64,000 bases of DNA from Microbulbifer sp. HZ11 (GCF_000708675.1 NZ_JELR01000001.1:744001-808000), one strand, 5' to 3'. Positions 28,431 through 37,378 are shown, numbered from the stretch's first letter. Notes: generated by a model from the letters alone, not told the origin. Translations and numbers: made by a program.

Positions 28431-29699
28431 ATGTGTAGGATCATTTCGCATAAGACGCGTCGCACGGAGAGACATGATTCGCGTACAAAGTCGCTTCCGG
28501 CGGGCAAGCGATCTTGTGTTAATTCCCGTCTATTTGGAGCCTTCACCCTGCTTTTGCTGCAATCCCATAGTATTGGTGCAAGCACTGACGGATACCTCGC
28601 GGCGCAGACACGGTATTTCCCGCAAAATCCACTGTACGCAGAACAATCTGAGCATTCCGCTTCCATTTCTGCAGAGCTTGAGCAGTATTACGAAGTCTCA
28701 GATGCTCACCAGATACAGGTCAAAGCATTCGGGCGTCTTGATAGTGCCGACAGTCAGCGATCCCACTTTGATCTTCGGGAGGCCTATTGGCTTACCACGA
28801 TTGAAAACGGCAGTGTCTCCGTCGGTGTCCAGAAGATATTCTGGGGCGTCACCGAGTCTGTCCACCTGGTCGACATTATCAATCAGGACGATTTTGTCGA
28901 AGATATGGATGGAGAGGAAAAGCTCGGACAGCCCATGGTACAGCTGAGCTGGACAGAAAATTGGGGATCGCTACAGGGTTACCTGCTTCCCTACTTTCGT
29001 AGCAGAGAGTATCCATCAGAGTCTGCGAGGCTGCGATTTCCACTTATCGTTCACTCGGACCCGGTCTTTCAATCCAGTGCTGGCAAGCGTCATGTGGATT
29101 GGGCGCTGCGTTGGTCTAATTATTTCGATATCTGGGATATCGGTATCAGCCATTTTTCTGGAACCAGCCGCACGCCACTCCTGGTGCCCGAGTTGAGTGG
29201 CGAAGTTTGGGGGTTGCGGCCACATTATCAGCAAATCGAACAGACTGGTTTCGAAGTCCAAGCCACACTGGATGCCACGCTGTTGAAACTTGAGGCCGTA
29301 TCCGTCTATGAGACAGGGCACGGTCGCAACACGGCCTTCGTCGGTGGGTTTGAATATACTCTCTATGGCCTCGGTGGAAGCAGTGCTGATCTTGGAATAA
29401 TTACCGAGTACCAGTTCGACGATCGCGCAGGCTTGCGCCAACGATTGAGTCAGAACGATATCGCGGCCGGTCTCAGGCTTTCACTGAATGATTTCAACGG
29501 AACCGAGGTACTCGCATTACTCGCAACAGACCTCGATAACGGCAATCGATTTATATCCATCGAAACCGAACGCCGGCTGAACAGTTTCTGGCACCTTGGG
29601 ATTGAGGCAAGGGTATTCTCCTCTATCGATACCACATCCCCGGAATTCAGTTTTCATCGCGACGATTACCTGCAACTTGAAATACGGCGTTACTTCTAA
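28431..29699 (+). CDS. Predicted outer-membrane beta-barrel of the export operon
   Basis: 422 residues. The only in-frame ATG is at 28431 and gives a long basic N-region before a hydrophobic stretch (LFGAFTLLLLQSHSIGA), an unusual but workable signal. The mature part alternates polar and aromatic residues, with many short strands, and ends LQLEIRRYF (C-terminal Phe), as in BAM substrates. SVGVQKIFWGVTESVHLVDIINQDD recalls the alginate-export/DUF1302-type porin-like proteins that often accompany MMPL and LolA-like genes. It is probably the outer-membrane end of the route. Its stop overlaps that of the convergent DTW gene by four bases. Confidence 0.65.
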   Translation: MCRIISHKTRRTERHDSRTKSLPAGKRSCVNSRLFGAFTLLLLQSHSIGASTDGYLAAQTRYFPQNPLYAEQSEHSASISAELEQYYEVSDAHQIQVKAFGRLDSADSQRSHFDLREAYWLTTIENGSVSVGVQKIFWGVTESVHLVDIINQDDFVEDMDGEEKLGQPMVQLSWTENWGSLQGYLLPYFRSREYPSESARLRFPLIVHSDPVFQSSAGKRHVDWALRWSNYFDIWDIGISHFSGTSRTPLLVPELSGEVWGLRPHYQQIEQTGFEVQATLDATLLKLEAVSVYETGHGRNTAFVGGFEYTLYGLGGSSADLGIITEYQFDDRAGLRQRLSQNDIAAGLRLSLNDFNGTEVLALLATDLDNGNRFISIETERRLNSFWHLGIEARVFSSIDTTSPEFSFHRDDYLQLEIRRYF

Positions 29700-30283
29700 C
29701 GCGAATGAGAACGGGCCAGCTCCAGTTGCGTTGACACCATCTTTTCGAACGGTCTGAGCAACCGCGTAAAGCCGCCCTCAGGCTCCAATGCATCCATCGC
29801 GAGAGCAATGCTTTCCAGCGACGATAGACTGTTTTCCATCGAGGAATGGCGGATCTGGTAGTTTGAGTTGATCGCACCGGCAAAGCTTACCCTCGGCAGT
29901 TTTTGCAGTACTGGGTGCAGATGGAGCATTTTCTTTGATTTGCGCCAGGTCGCATCGATCACAACCAGCTGCTCCAGCTCACAGGCGCCTGGTCCCCCTG
30001 GGACTAACTCCGGCACTTGCGGGAGCCACTCCAGGGAAGGATAGAGTAGCGCCGATCGGGGCTTCAACAGCTCAGCTAGTTTATTGTCAGGCAAGCGCTC
30101 CGCAACCACCAACGTACTATTCGGTAAGCACAGATGTGCCATACGCCCGGTATTGAACGGGTGCTTCTCCTCCAGAGGATGCTGTATGATCATTACCTTG
30201 ATATGACTGGGAATATACACCAGGTCATCGCAATAGCACGTCTTGAGTGGGCGTCGGCAGTCAGGACAGGTTTCGCGTGGCAT
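29696..30283 (-). CDS. DTW-domain protein, TapT-type tRNA acp3U modification
   Basis: 195 residues from the ATG at 30283 (MPRETCPDCRRPLKTCYCDD). An in-frame ATG at 30307 would overlap the divergent gene. The Cys-x2-Cys...Cys-x-Cys zinc-type N-terminus and the central VVIDATWRKSKKML (DxTW motif) define the DTW/YfiP family. E. coli YfiP (TapT) adds 3-amino-3-carboxypropyl to U47 of tRNA. It lies divergent to the GNAT gene and tail-to-tail with the operon. Confidence 0.85.
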   Translation of the reverse strand: MPRETCPDCRRPLKTCYCDDLVYIPSHIKVMIIQHPLEEKHPFNTGRMAHLCLPNSTLVVAERLPDNKLAELLKPRSALLYPSLEWLPQVPELVPGGPGACELEQLVVIDATWRKSKKMLHLHPVLQKLPRVSFAGAINSNYQIRHSSMENSLSSLESIALAMDALEPEGGFTRLLRPFEKMVSTQLELARSHSR

Positions 30284-30291
30284 AAAGAAAT

Positions 30292-30741
30292 ATGGGCTTG
30301 GATACATCGACTGAATTTTATACTACCCAATGGCTCTCCGACCAGGAGATACCTTTAGCCAATAAGTTCTATCGCAACCAAAAATTACGCGGTAAAGCCC
30401 GGCGGCATGACCCATGTATGGTAATCCGGGATAGCACCAACCAGATCATTGCCTGCGGCTCGCTTCGCAAACTCACCGACAGCCAATTACTCACCGGTGT
30501 CGCCGTCGCGGAAGGCTACCGGGGTAAAGGCGTCGCGCGACTGCTTCTGACCCACATGGCAGAAGCCTACGACGACAGCACATTTACCTTCCCCTATCAG
30601 CACCTGACTCCGTTTTACGAATCACTCGGTTATGCCCTTGTGGGAGAAAATGGCTTGCCTTCCGCCATCATTGATAGATTCCACACATATCAAAAGCAGG
30701 GGCGGGATATTGTGATCATGCGCTATCAGATGCGCACATAA
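30292..30741 (+). CDS. GNAT-family N-acetyltransferase
   Basis: 149 residues. The acetyl-CoA motif A is LLTGVAVAEGYRGKGVARLLL (V-x-x-x-x-R-G-x-G-x-A) near residues 66-86, followed by FPYQHLTPFYESLGYALVG, the usual GNAT strand-helix closure. The N-terminus resembles PanZ-like or general protein acetyltransferases, but the substrate cannot be told. The start lies close to that of the divergent DTW gene, so the two share a very short regulatory space. Confidence 0.8.
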   Translation: MGLDTSTEFYTTQWLSDQEIPLANKFYRNQKLRGKARRHDPCMVIRDSTNQIIACGSLRKLTDSQLLTGVAVAEGYRGKGVARLLLTHMAEAYDDSTFTFPYQHLTPFYESLGYALVGENGLPSAIIDRFHTYQKQGRDIVIMRYQMRT

Positions 30742-30874
30742 CATCTACCCCGAGTGACTGAGAAATCCCCAAGAAAGCTTTTATCAGTTCACTCAATCGC
30801 AATAGATAGCCATCACCAAAAAGCGTTTAGGCGACCAAACCAAGAACCATGTCACACATTCGGACGGGTACACC

Positions 30875-30886
30875 TCACAGCTGTGA
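30875..30886. promoter_or_regulatory. Perfect 12-base palindrome upstream of csu-type operon
   Basis: TCACAGCTGTGA, with the core ACAGCTG repeated at about 30941 and 31009, in the 276-base gap before the pilin gene. It is a candidate operator for the pilus operon. The half-site order is opposite to a CRP site, so CRP is not implied. Confidence 0.35.
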
Positions 30887-31017
30887 CACCTCTGAGCTCA
30901 ACTAAGGTTATCTTTTCCGCCAACCTTTCGCGATAAACCATACAGCTGTCCGGAATTGGGCTAGCTTTAGCCTACATAAAAATTTTCCGGCAGCGTCTAA
31001 AAACAGCTGAGGTTATC

Positions 31018-31503
31018 GTGAATAAAAAGAAAACACTTTCCCTTATCGCCCTACTGCTTTCGGCCCCCGTGTTCTCCGCCACAGATGTAACAACATTCGA
31101 TGTATCCATCACTATCGAAAATGACTGCACTATTTCTATTAACGACCTCAGTTTCGGTACCGTCAATGATTTGACGCCTTCGATTTCCGGCTCCACTACC
31201 GGCTCTATCACCTGTACCGGTATTGCGCCCGTAAGCGTTGCCTTCAGCGCAGGGACAGGCGGCACTAGCTCATTTACCACCAGGCAAATGGACGACGGTA
31301 CCAATACCATCGACTTCAACCTTTACCGTGATGCGGCGAATACCGAAATTCTCGGTGATGGAAGTACCGGCACGTTTACCATTGACCTCACCAGTACGGG
31401 CGGTGCTGATACTTTCGATGTTTATGGGCTCACTGGCCCAGGGCAAAACCCCAAGCCTGCAGGCACTTACGACTCTACGATCACCGCCACGGCAACCTTC
31501 TAA
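31018..31503 (+). CDS. Csu-type major pilin (spore coat U domain)
   Basis: 161 residues, GTG start with TGAGG six bases upstream. The signal peptide ends at PVFSA. The mature domain is the SCPU fold of archaic chaperone-usher pilins: VSITIENDCTISINDLSFGTV at the N-terminus with the conserved Cys pair, RQMDDGTNTIDFNLYRDAA in the middle, and the C-terminal PAGTYDSTITATATF donor-acceptor pattern. It is probably the main subunit of a thin adhesive pilus. Only one such subunit gene precedes the chaperone gene, whereas Acinetobacter csu has three (A/B, A, B). Confidence 0.85.
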   Translation: MNKKKTLSLIALLLSAPVFSATDVTTFDVSITIENDCTISINDLSFGTVNDLTPSISGSTTGSITCTGIAPVSVAFSAGTGGTSSFTTRQMDDGTNTIDFNLYRDAANTEILGDGSTGTFTIDLTSTGGADTFDVYGLTGPGQNPKPAGTYDSTITATATF

Positions 31504-31504
31504 G

Positions 31505-32230
31505 ATGCGGATTCCGCACGCGCGTCTGCGTTGGTTCATATTGTTCATCAGCGCTATTTTCTGTGCTGCGGCGTTCGCCAAAGGTCAACTGCAGGCAGGT
31601 CCTATACTGGTGCAGATCGGCGCTAGAGATAAGGCTTCACGCTTAAGACTTTCCAATACCGGTGACGGGCAACTTTCCGCGCAGGTTCGAATATTCCATT
31701 GGCAACAGGTTGATGGCGAAGATCAACTGACACCCAGTGATGCCGTAGTTGCAAGCCCGCCGATAGTCCAGCTCGCACCCGGCGCAGAGCAGATCGTGCG
31801 CATCGTACGGCTGGGGCCAGCGGCTTCGGGGCAAGATCATAATTTCCGCCTGGTAGTGGACGAGTTGCCATCAAACAACCGCGATGACAACGCAAAAGTC
31901 CATGTTCGGATGCGCTATGTTCTGCCGCTGTTTGTACGTGCTGGAGACGCACTTCCCTCCCAGATTTCCTGCAGTATCAATGAAGGCGCGGGCTTATTGG
32001 AATGCCTCAATTCCGGTGGCCGAGCAGCTCAGCTAGGCGCCACTCGCCTGACCGATGACTCTGGTTGGGCTGTGCCACTCAGTGCAGGTTTACTCGGCTA
32101 CGTATTACCTGGCAGTCGCAGGGTTTGGACACTACCAGACAATACCCATCTACCTGAATCGAATTCCACGCACCCCTTGCGACTGGAAACACTGCTCAAT
32201 GGACAACCCAGCACTATCCCTCTGCAATAG
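31505..32230 (+). CDS. Csu-type periplasmic pilus chaperone
   Basis: 241 residues from the ATG at 31505, one base after the pilin stop. The frame is open further upstream, but that part is antisense-like sequence inside the pilin gene. The signal peptide ends AAAFAKG. The PapD-like first domain has LSNTGDGQLSAQVRIFHW and LAPGAEQIVRIVRLG (the conserved strand G1 Arg/Lys region), then LVVDELPSN and a second Ig-like domain. It folds pilin subunits by donor-strand complementation and delivers them to the usher. Its 3' end overlaps the usher gene by 32 bases. Confidence 0.85.
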   Translation: MRIPHARLRWFILFISAIFCAAAFAKGQLQAGPILVQIGARDKASRLRLSNTGDGQLSAQVRIFHWQQVDGEDQLTPSDAVVASPPIVQLAPGAEQIVRIVRLGPAASGQDHNFRLVVDELPSNNRDDNAKVHVRMRYVLPLFVRAGDALPSQISCSINEGAGLLECLNSGGRAAQLGATRLTDDSGWAVPLSAGLLGYVLPGSRRVWTLPDNTHLPESNSTHPLRLETLLNGQPSTIPLQ

Positions 32231-34619
32231 CAAGCTTGGTGTCCGCTCAGTCCGCGCACTCCTCTACCTGTTTGTCGGTAGCCTCACTGTCACAACAGAA
32301 GCATTTACCTCTCTCGATCGCCACCAACTCGCTGCCGATCACCTTCCTACGGAGGCAATGTCGACTCAGGACTTGTACCTGGAAGCTTTTTACGGTGAGC
32401 GCAGCAGTGGATTGATCGTACATGCACAACTTCGTGAAAACCGGCTGTTTGTCATCGCCGGGGACCTTCACGAAATTGGTCTCACGATAGCGGAAACAAA
32501 CGCGACCCAATGGGTACCTCTGGACTCTGTGGCCGGTCTTTCCTATCGCTACGATATTCCAACTCAGTCTCTGGTTCTCCATGCACCTGCGAGTCTCCGT
32601 CACAGGCAGCAACTGGGCTACCGGCCACCGCCACCGGTTGAGGTGCGCCGGGATCACGGACTGCTGCTCGGGTATGACGTCTACGCCCGGCACTGGCGGG
32701 GGCAAAGCAACGCGTCCCTCGGTACCTCATTAAACTGGTTCGGTCGTTACGGGAGCCTGCAGATTGCCGGGGTAAGTCGCAGCGGTGGGGAAGCCGTTGG
32801 TTATCGTCGGCTAGATAGTTACTGGACCTACAGCGACCCCATACGAATGTGGACATGGACCGCGGGTGACCTGATTAGCGGAGGACATAGCTGGTCTCGC
32901 CCGGTGCGCATGGCTGGAATTCAGTGGCGGCGTAACTTCGATGTACGCCCCGACCTGATCACGTTACCGGTACCGCGATTCGATGGCAGCGCTGCCCTTC
33001 CCTCGACCGTCGAGCTCTACGTCAACAATATTCTTCAATATGATGAAGCCATCGACAGTGGGCCCTTTGTGCTGAATACCCTGCCCAGAATCAGCGGGGC
33101 CGGGATCGCGACGCTGGTGGTAACCGATGCCCTCGGTCGAACATCAGAAACCAGTGCCCCCCTTTATGTCGATCACCGCCGTCTTGCACCCGGGCTCAGC
33201 GATTTCAGTTTCGAGGCCGGTGTACTGCGTACCGATTTTGCAGGGGGCTGGGATGATTACAGAGAAGATCCAGTAGCCAGTGCCAGTTGGCTGCAGGGTA
33301 TTTCAGATGCGTTTACATTCGAGGCACACGCCGAGCTTGCGCATGACCTTTCGCTTGCGGGGATCGGAGGCGTATGGTCACCGGGCAGGCGCTGGGGGCT
33401 GGTCTCCACCGCCCTTGCCTACAGCAACTCCACAGCCCCTCGCGAGCATCATGAATCTGGATTTCAATACAGCCTGGGCTATCAATGGGTTGGCCCGGTT
33501 TTGGGCATAGATGTGCAATCTGTGCGCCGCTCCCGGGGCTATTGCGATCTGGCTGATATGGATACAGACAGAACCCTGACGGAGCGCTGGCTCAACGCGC
33601 AGGACCGTGCCACCACCTGGCTCCAGATTGGACGTGGCAGCCTCGCCTACAGTTATCTGCGCCGACGAGATTACCGGGAGCGCTTGCTGCCGCAAGAATT
33701 TAATAGCACTCACAGCCTCAGCTGGACGCAAAACATCGGCCGACGACTTTCTATTTCTGCTGCGCTGTTTCGGGATGACGACACCGGCTCCGGAGGTAAT
33801 CTGACATTCAGCATTCCGCTGCAGCACCTGGCCTACGTCGCGGTCGGCGCGCACCGTCGCAGTGGTGGATCAATGGAACCGCAGGCACAACTTCGGCGCA
33901 CCACTCCCTATGATGGCGGCTGGGGCTGGTGGCTTCAGGGTGGTGACGCGGACGGCGGTTACGGCCAAGCCGCAGTGGAAACCCGTGGTCGCTACCTAGA
34001 GGCACGTGCTGGCATTGACTGGGATCGTAGTGCACGCGGCTATTTTGTTGAGGCCGGAGGCAGCGTTGCCGTTATGGACAGGCAACTTATCGCCAGTCGG
34101 CGAATCCACGACGCCTTCGCGCTGGTGTACACCGGCATGGGAAATATTCCCGTCCTGAGTGAAAACCGCATCTATGGTCACACGGATGAAAAGGGCTATC
34201 TTCTGATTCCCGATTTACGTGGCTGGCAACGCAACAGGATCGGCATTGACCCTGATCAACTGGCGGCAAATGTACAAGTCGCAGAGCTGGAACAGTTCGC
34301 AGTCCCCGCCGATCATGCCGGTCAATTTGTTGTCTTTCCAATGGCTCAGCTACAGCCCGCGATAATTACGCTGCTGGACCAGCACAACCGGGAGCTAGCC
34401 CCCGGTAGCCACGCCATCCTCCACCAGGCAGACGAACATCGCGGCCTACCGGTGGGGTATGATGGCGAGATCTACCTGGATGACATCTCAACGGGTGCAC
34501 GTATCGAAGTACAACAACAAAACCTCCTGTGTCACTACACCGCCCGCCCCAGCGTCGAATCGAAACCCGGATTCATTCGGCTTCGACTGTCACCCGAACG
34601 CTGCGAGGCACTACTTTGA
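32199..34619 (+). CDS. Csu-type outer-membrane usher
   Basis: 806 residues from the ATG at 32199 (MDNPALSLC). The start lies inside the chaperone gene and gives a signal-like segment (ALLYLFVGSLTVTTEAFT). It has the usher order: an N-terminal domain binding chaperone-subunit complexes, a barrel from about residue 175 to 620, a plug around FDGSAALPSTVELYVNNILQ and GPFVLNTLPRISGAG, and two short C-terminal domains ending RLSPERCEALL. It forms the secretion pore for pilus assembly. No frame damage is seen. Confidence 0.88.
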   Translation: MDNPALSLCNSKLGVRSVRALLYLFVGSLTVTTEAFTSLDRHQLAADHLPTEAMSTQDLYLEAFYGERSSGLIVHAQLRENRLFVIAGDLHEIGLTIAETNATQWVPLDSVAGLSYRYDIPTQSLVLHAPASLRHRQQLGYRPPPPVEVRRDHGLLLGYDVYARHWRGQSNASLGTSLNWFGRYGSLQIAGVSRSGGEAVGYRRLDSYWTYSDPIRMWTWTAGDLISGGHSWSRPVRMAGIQWRRNFDVRPDLITLPVPRFDGSAALPSTVELYVNNILQYDEAIDSGPFVLNTLPRISGAGIATLVVTDALGRTSETSAPLYVDHRRLAPGLSDFSFEAGVLRTDFAGGWDDYREDPVASASWLQGISDAFTFEAHAELAHDLSLAGIGGVWSPGRRWGLVSTALAYSNSTAPREHHESGFQYSLGYQWVGPVLGIDVQSVRRSRGYCDLADMDTDRTLTERWLNAQDRATTWLQIGRGSLAYSYLRRRDYRERLLPQEFNSTHSLSWTQNIGRRLSISAALFRDDDTGSGGNLTFSIPLQHLAYVAVGAHRRSGGSMEPQAQLRRTTPYDGGWGWWLQGGDADGGYGQAAVETRGRYLEARAGIDWDRSARGYFVEAGGSVAVMDRQLIASRRIHDAFALVYTGMGNIPVLSENRIYGHTDEKGYLLIPDLRGWQRNRIGIDPDQLAANVQVAELEQFAVPADHAGQFVVFPMAQLQPAIITLLDQHNRELAPGSHAILHQADEHRGLPVGYDGEIYLDDISTGARIEVQQQNLLCHYTARPSVESKPGFIRLRLSPERCEALL

Positions 34620-35527
34620 CCGTCAAACGCGTACTACCACTGATGCTCCTATTGGTCGGAATAAAGTGCTGGGGGCAGGCATGCAACTACACCGTAGCGC
34701 CAATTCTGGATTTCGGCGCCATGGTCGGCCTACCGACGACACAGATAGATGTAAGTGCAAATATCACCGTCCAATGCCCCGCCCTCGGCAGCCTGCTGTT
34801 AAGGCGCGTATGTATCAGTCTACCTATTGGCAGTGGTGGCATTTCCCTGTCGGATCGACGCATGATCAGCGGCGGTTATGACCTTCAATACCAGTTATTT
34901 CGGAATGCAGCGCGCACTCAAGTTTGGGGAGATGTACCCGGAGGCCAGCAACTGACACTGGACTTTACTGTACTCGGCGGCACTCAGGTAACAACGGTGT
35001 ACGGGCGTATATTTGCAGGGCAGACCGGAAAGCCAGTGGGCCTTTACCAGTCAATACTGAATGGAATTGAAGTGCGGGAAGGGCTAACCCTGGAAAGCTG
35101 TTCTTCGATCAGTTCTGTATATATTCTGCCGGACAGCATGACGTCCCAGCTACAGATCGAACCAAACTGCACCATTTCAGCGAGCCCGCTCGACTTTGGC
35201 TCTGTCACCAGTATCGGCCAGACAGACGCCAGCAGTAATTTATCGGTGACCTGCACACTGAACGGTGCCTACAGCATATCCCTGGACGGCGGAAATAACG
35301 GCGACATGAACAACCGCAAAATGCAGCTAGGCGCGGACACAATCGATTACCAGCTCTACCAGGATGCCGCGCGTACCCAAATTTGGGGAGATACTGCAGG
35401 TTCCACCGTAAGCAGCACCGGTAACGGTAACACCCAGTCACTCACGGTATATGGTCGCGTGCCTATACAAGGTGCAAAGCCGACGGGAACTTACCAGGAC
35501 ACTATTACCGCAACGGTCACATACTGA
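34616..35527 (+). CDS. Csu-type two-domain tip adhesin (CsuE-like)
   Basis: 303 residues from a TTG that overlaps the usher stop (TTGA). No ATG gives a sensible signal peptide, while this start yields VKRVLPLMLLLVGIKCWGQA. There are two SCPU-type domains: one at about residues 24-175 (CNYTVAPILDFGAMVG...QLTLDFTVLGG) and one at about 180-303 (CTISASPLDFGSVTSIG...PTGTYQDTITATVTY). Two tandem domains identify the archaic-pilus tip adhesin rather than a shaft subunit. The start codon is the uncertain part. Confidence 0.8.
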   Translation: MTVKRVLPLMLLLVGIKCWGQACNYTVAPILDFGAMVGLPTTQIDVSANITVQCPALGSLLLRRVCISLPIGSGGISLSDRRMISGGYDLQYQLFRNAARTQVWGDVPGGQQLTLDFTVLGGTQVTTVYGRIFAGQTGKPVGLYQSILNGIEVREGLTLESCSSISSVYILPDSMTSQLQIEPNCTISASPLDFGSVTSIGQTDASSNLSVTCTLNGAYSISLDGGNNGDMNNRKMQLGADTIDYQLYQDAARTQIWGDTAGSTVSSTGNGNTQSLTVYGRVPIQGAKPTGTYQDTITATVTY

Positions 35528-35542
35528 GCGTGCCCCCGACAA

Positions 35543-36466
35543 TCATCCGTGTGTCAACGCATACTCAATCGCCGCACACACCGCCACTGCCTGCGCAGTA
35601 TTGCACTGTTCAGGCGTCACGCGAGGGCTATCCGGATATACCTCAGTAGTGGTTTTATAAAGCGCGCTGGTTACGCTGGCGCAAAGACCCAGCTGTTTGA
35701 GGGGGTATTCGATCACACCGCGGGCCACTACCGGCGAACCGATGATTTCGTTATTTTCGTCAGCCGGGGCAATATGGGTCACCTGCTCTACAGCAGTAAT
35801 TATCACCTGCTGGAATTCGGGCTGCGGATTCTCACTGTCATCCACCAGATAAAAACCGTCGGGAATACCGCCCGGGGAAAATGGTTTGCCGTCACGGGCC
35901 GCCAGTGCCGGGCGGAATTCGGTTTCGTCAGTATCGGTGGTTTCGTGCAGGTCGATATGCATGACCACACGATCGCGGATCGGTGCCACAAGGCGCATCA
36001 GAGCTGCGGATTCTTCTGCGGGGCTGTTGCCATAGAAAGAACGGTTCGGATCGATGGCGTTGGGGTTCCAGCGGTGGATACGTTCATAAGCCCAGGGGCT
36101 GACGCAGGGCGCCACCAGCAAGTTCACGCGACCGGCGTAATCTGCAGCATGTTGATCTACGAATTGCAGCGCACCGTGTACACCACTGGTCTCATAACCG
36201 TGCACTCCGCCGGTCACCAGCATTACTGGCAGATTGTCATTCCAGTCGCGGCTGCGAATGGCCATCAGCGGAAAGCTTTCATCGCCATATTCCAGACGAC
36301 CGTACTCTTCCACATCAAAGCGCGAACGCAATTGATCGATGTTGCCTAACACCTCAGATTCGTAGCTGCGCTGACAGGCCTGCCGAGACAACCACTGGCT
36401 GCGTTCAGCGTCACCCCAGGGGGTGCCAGGGGAACCAATGGAATAGTAATTGGTGGGAGTACTCAT
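35543..36466 (-). CDS. M14-family zinc carboxypeptidase-like protein
   Basis: 307 residues. The zinc ligands are visible as His and Glu in TGGVHGYETSG and a later His in HIDLHETTD. NPNAIDPNRSF supplies the substrate-binding Asn-Arg pair, and TTTEVYPDSP holds the probable catalytic Glu. No signal peptide is seen, so it is probably cytoplasmic. The closest known roles are succinylglutamate desuccinylase/aspartoacylase-type or murein-peptide carboxypeptidases, and the motifs do not decide. It is convergent with the pilus operon. Confidence 0.8.
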   Translation of the reverse strand: MSTPTNYYSIGSPGTPWGDAERSQWLSRQACQRSYESEVLGNIDQLRSRFDVEEYGRLEYGDESFPLMAIRSRDWNDNLPVMLVTGGVHGYETSGVHGALQFVDQHAADYAGRVNLLVAPCVSPWAYERIHRWNPNAIDPNRSFYGNSPAEESAALMRLVAPIRDRVVMHIDLHETTDTDETEFRPALAARDGKPFSPGGIPDGFYLVDDSENPQPEFQQVIITAVEQVTHIAPADENNEIIGSPVVARGVIEYPLKQLGLCASVTSALYKTTTEVYPDSPRVTPEQCNTAQAVAVCAAIEYALTHG

Positions 36467-36628
36467 CGTTTATACCTCTGCTTGGTGCATTGTAAAGCTC
36501 GCCCATTGCCCCGTCTCGACCGACCGCGATTGACCCGATTCACATTCAGGGTCGCATTTCGTGACTTACTCGCAACACAGGAACGATATATCATCTTTTA
36601 ACCAATTAAAGGAATAAAGGGTCGAAAA

Positions 36629-37327
36629 ATGCCACTACAGGATCAAATTAATTCCCGCAATGCCCTAAGGGATTTGAAACAAAACCCGCAAACCGTACTT
36701 CAAAATAACCCCCTGCTGGTTGGCCTGCCAGGCGGACACCAAACAAGCTGTACGAGAGTGCCATTTGCGTTGACAGCGGGAGGTCTGAATATTGGTCCAG
36801 GGGCGCCTAACAATGATGCACGCATTTATATGAATGCGGTGGTCACTCCAACGCGAGCTCACAACTCCCCAAACAGATTTACCGCGATGGTCCGACCGAA
36901 CACTGCTGGGGCCGACTTTTGGGTAACTGAACGGCAAACGGGCTGCAGTTTGATCATCGTGGATTGGGGTGGCGGCCAGTTGTCTATGGCGCATATGTTA
37001 CCCCACCCATTTTCCACTTATGGGCAAGTTAGCCGGAGTATCCTCGGTAACACACCATTAAGCGTTTTTGCCGGCGCCCAGAGAACCCACCTCCGTACAG
37101 AAGTAACCCAACTGATCGACGCGTCGAAGATTGGAGGTGTCGACCCGGCGAGGTACATACTTGTCCAGTCAAACTTTGCCGCGATCAACCTACAAAACAA
37201 AAATGTTATTGGCGTTAAAAATGCTGGCCGATGGAATTTCTACATGCAGACAAATGGCGTCAACAGAACCGTCCAACAACTAGCCTGGAGCAACTGGAAC
37301 AACTATTTACCGTATGCAGCCTATTAG
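36629..37327 (+). CDS. Orphan protein with CheD/CNF-like Cys-His arrangement
   Basis: 232 residues, no signal peptide, preceded by AAAGGAATAAAGG. I do not recognise a named family by overall sequence. Residues 104-126 contain TGCSLIIVDWGGG followed by LSMAHMLPH, placing Cys106 sixteen residues before His122. CheD glutamine deamidases (GSC...GGxxHFMLP) and CNF1-like toxin deamidases use a Cys and a His at similar spacing, and the HxLP ending resembles CheD closely. A glutamine deamidase or an immunity/effector-like protein is possible. No chemotaxis or secretion genes are nearby. Treat the function as unknown. Confidence 0.55.
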   Translation: MPLQDQINSRNALRDLKQNPQTVLQNNPLLVGLPGGHQTSCTRVPFALTAGGLNIGPGAPNNDARIYMNAVVTPTRAHNSPNRFTAMVRPNTAGADFWVTERQTGCSLIIVDWGGGQLSMAHMLPHPFSTYGQVSRSILGNTPLSVFAGAQRTHLRTEVTQLIDASKIGGVDPARYILVQSNFAAINLQNKNVIGVKNAGRWNFYMQTNGVNRTVQQLAWSNWNNYLPYAAY

Positions 37328-37347
37328 GTATCTAGGCTTCGTCCACC

Positions 37348-37378
37348 TGGGCTTAATCGGCCGGCCCGAATAAGCCCA
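37348..37378. terminator. Hairpin between orphan gene and polB
   Basis: TGGGCTTA (37348-37355) pairs perfectly with TAAGCCCA (37371-37378) between the two convergent stops, overlapping the polB stop codon. It is suitable for both strands, but T tracts are poor. Confidence 0.5.

Noticed and set aside
12112..29699. Operon as an aryl polyene (APE) cluster
   Set aside because: KS/CLF, FabG, FabZ, ACP, MMPL and LolA-like genes agree, but no ammonia-lyase, acyltransferase, glycosyltransferase or methyltransferase is present, while AurF-like, CrtI-like, SCP2 and three KASIII-like genes are foreign to APE clusters.
30875..30886. CRP site
   Set aside because: TCACAGCTGTGA has the half sites in the reverse order and wrong spacing for TGTGA-N6-TCACA.
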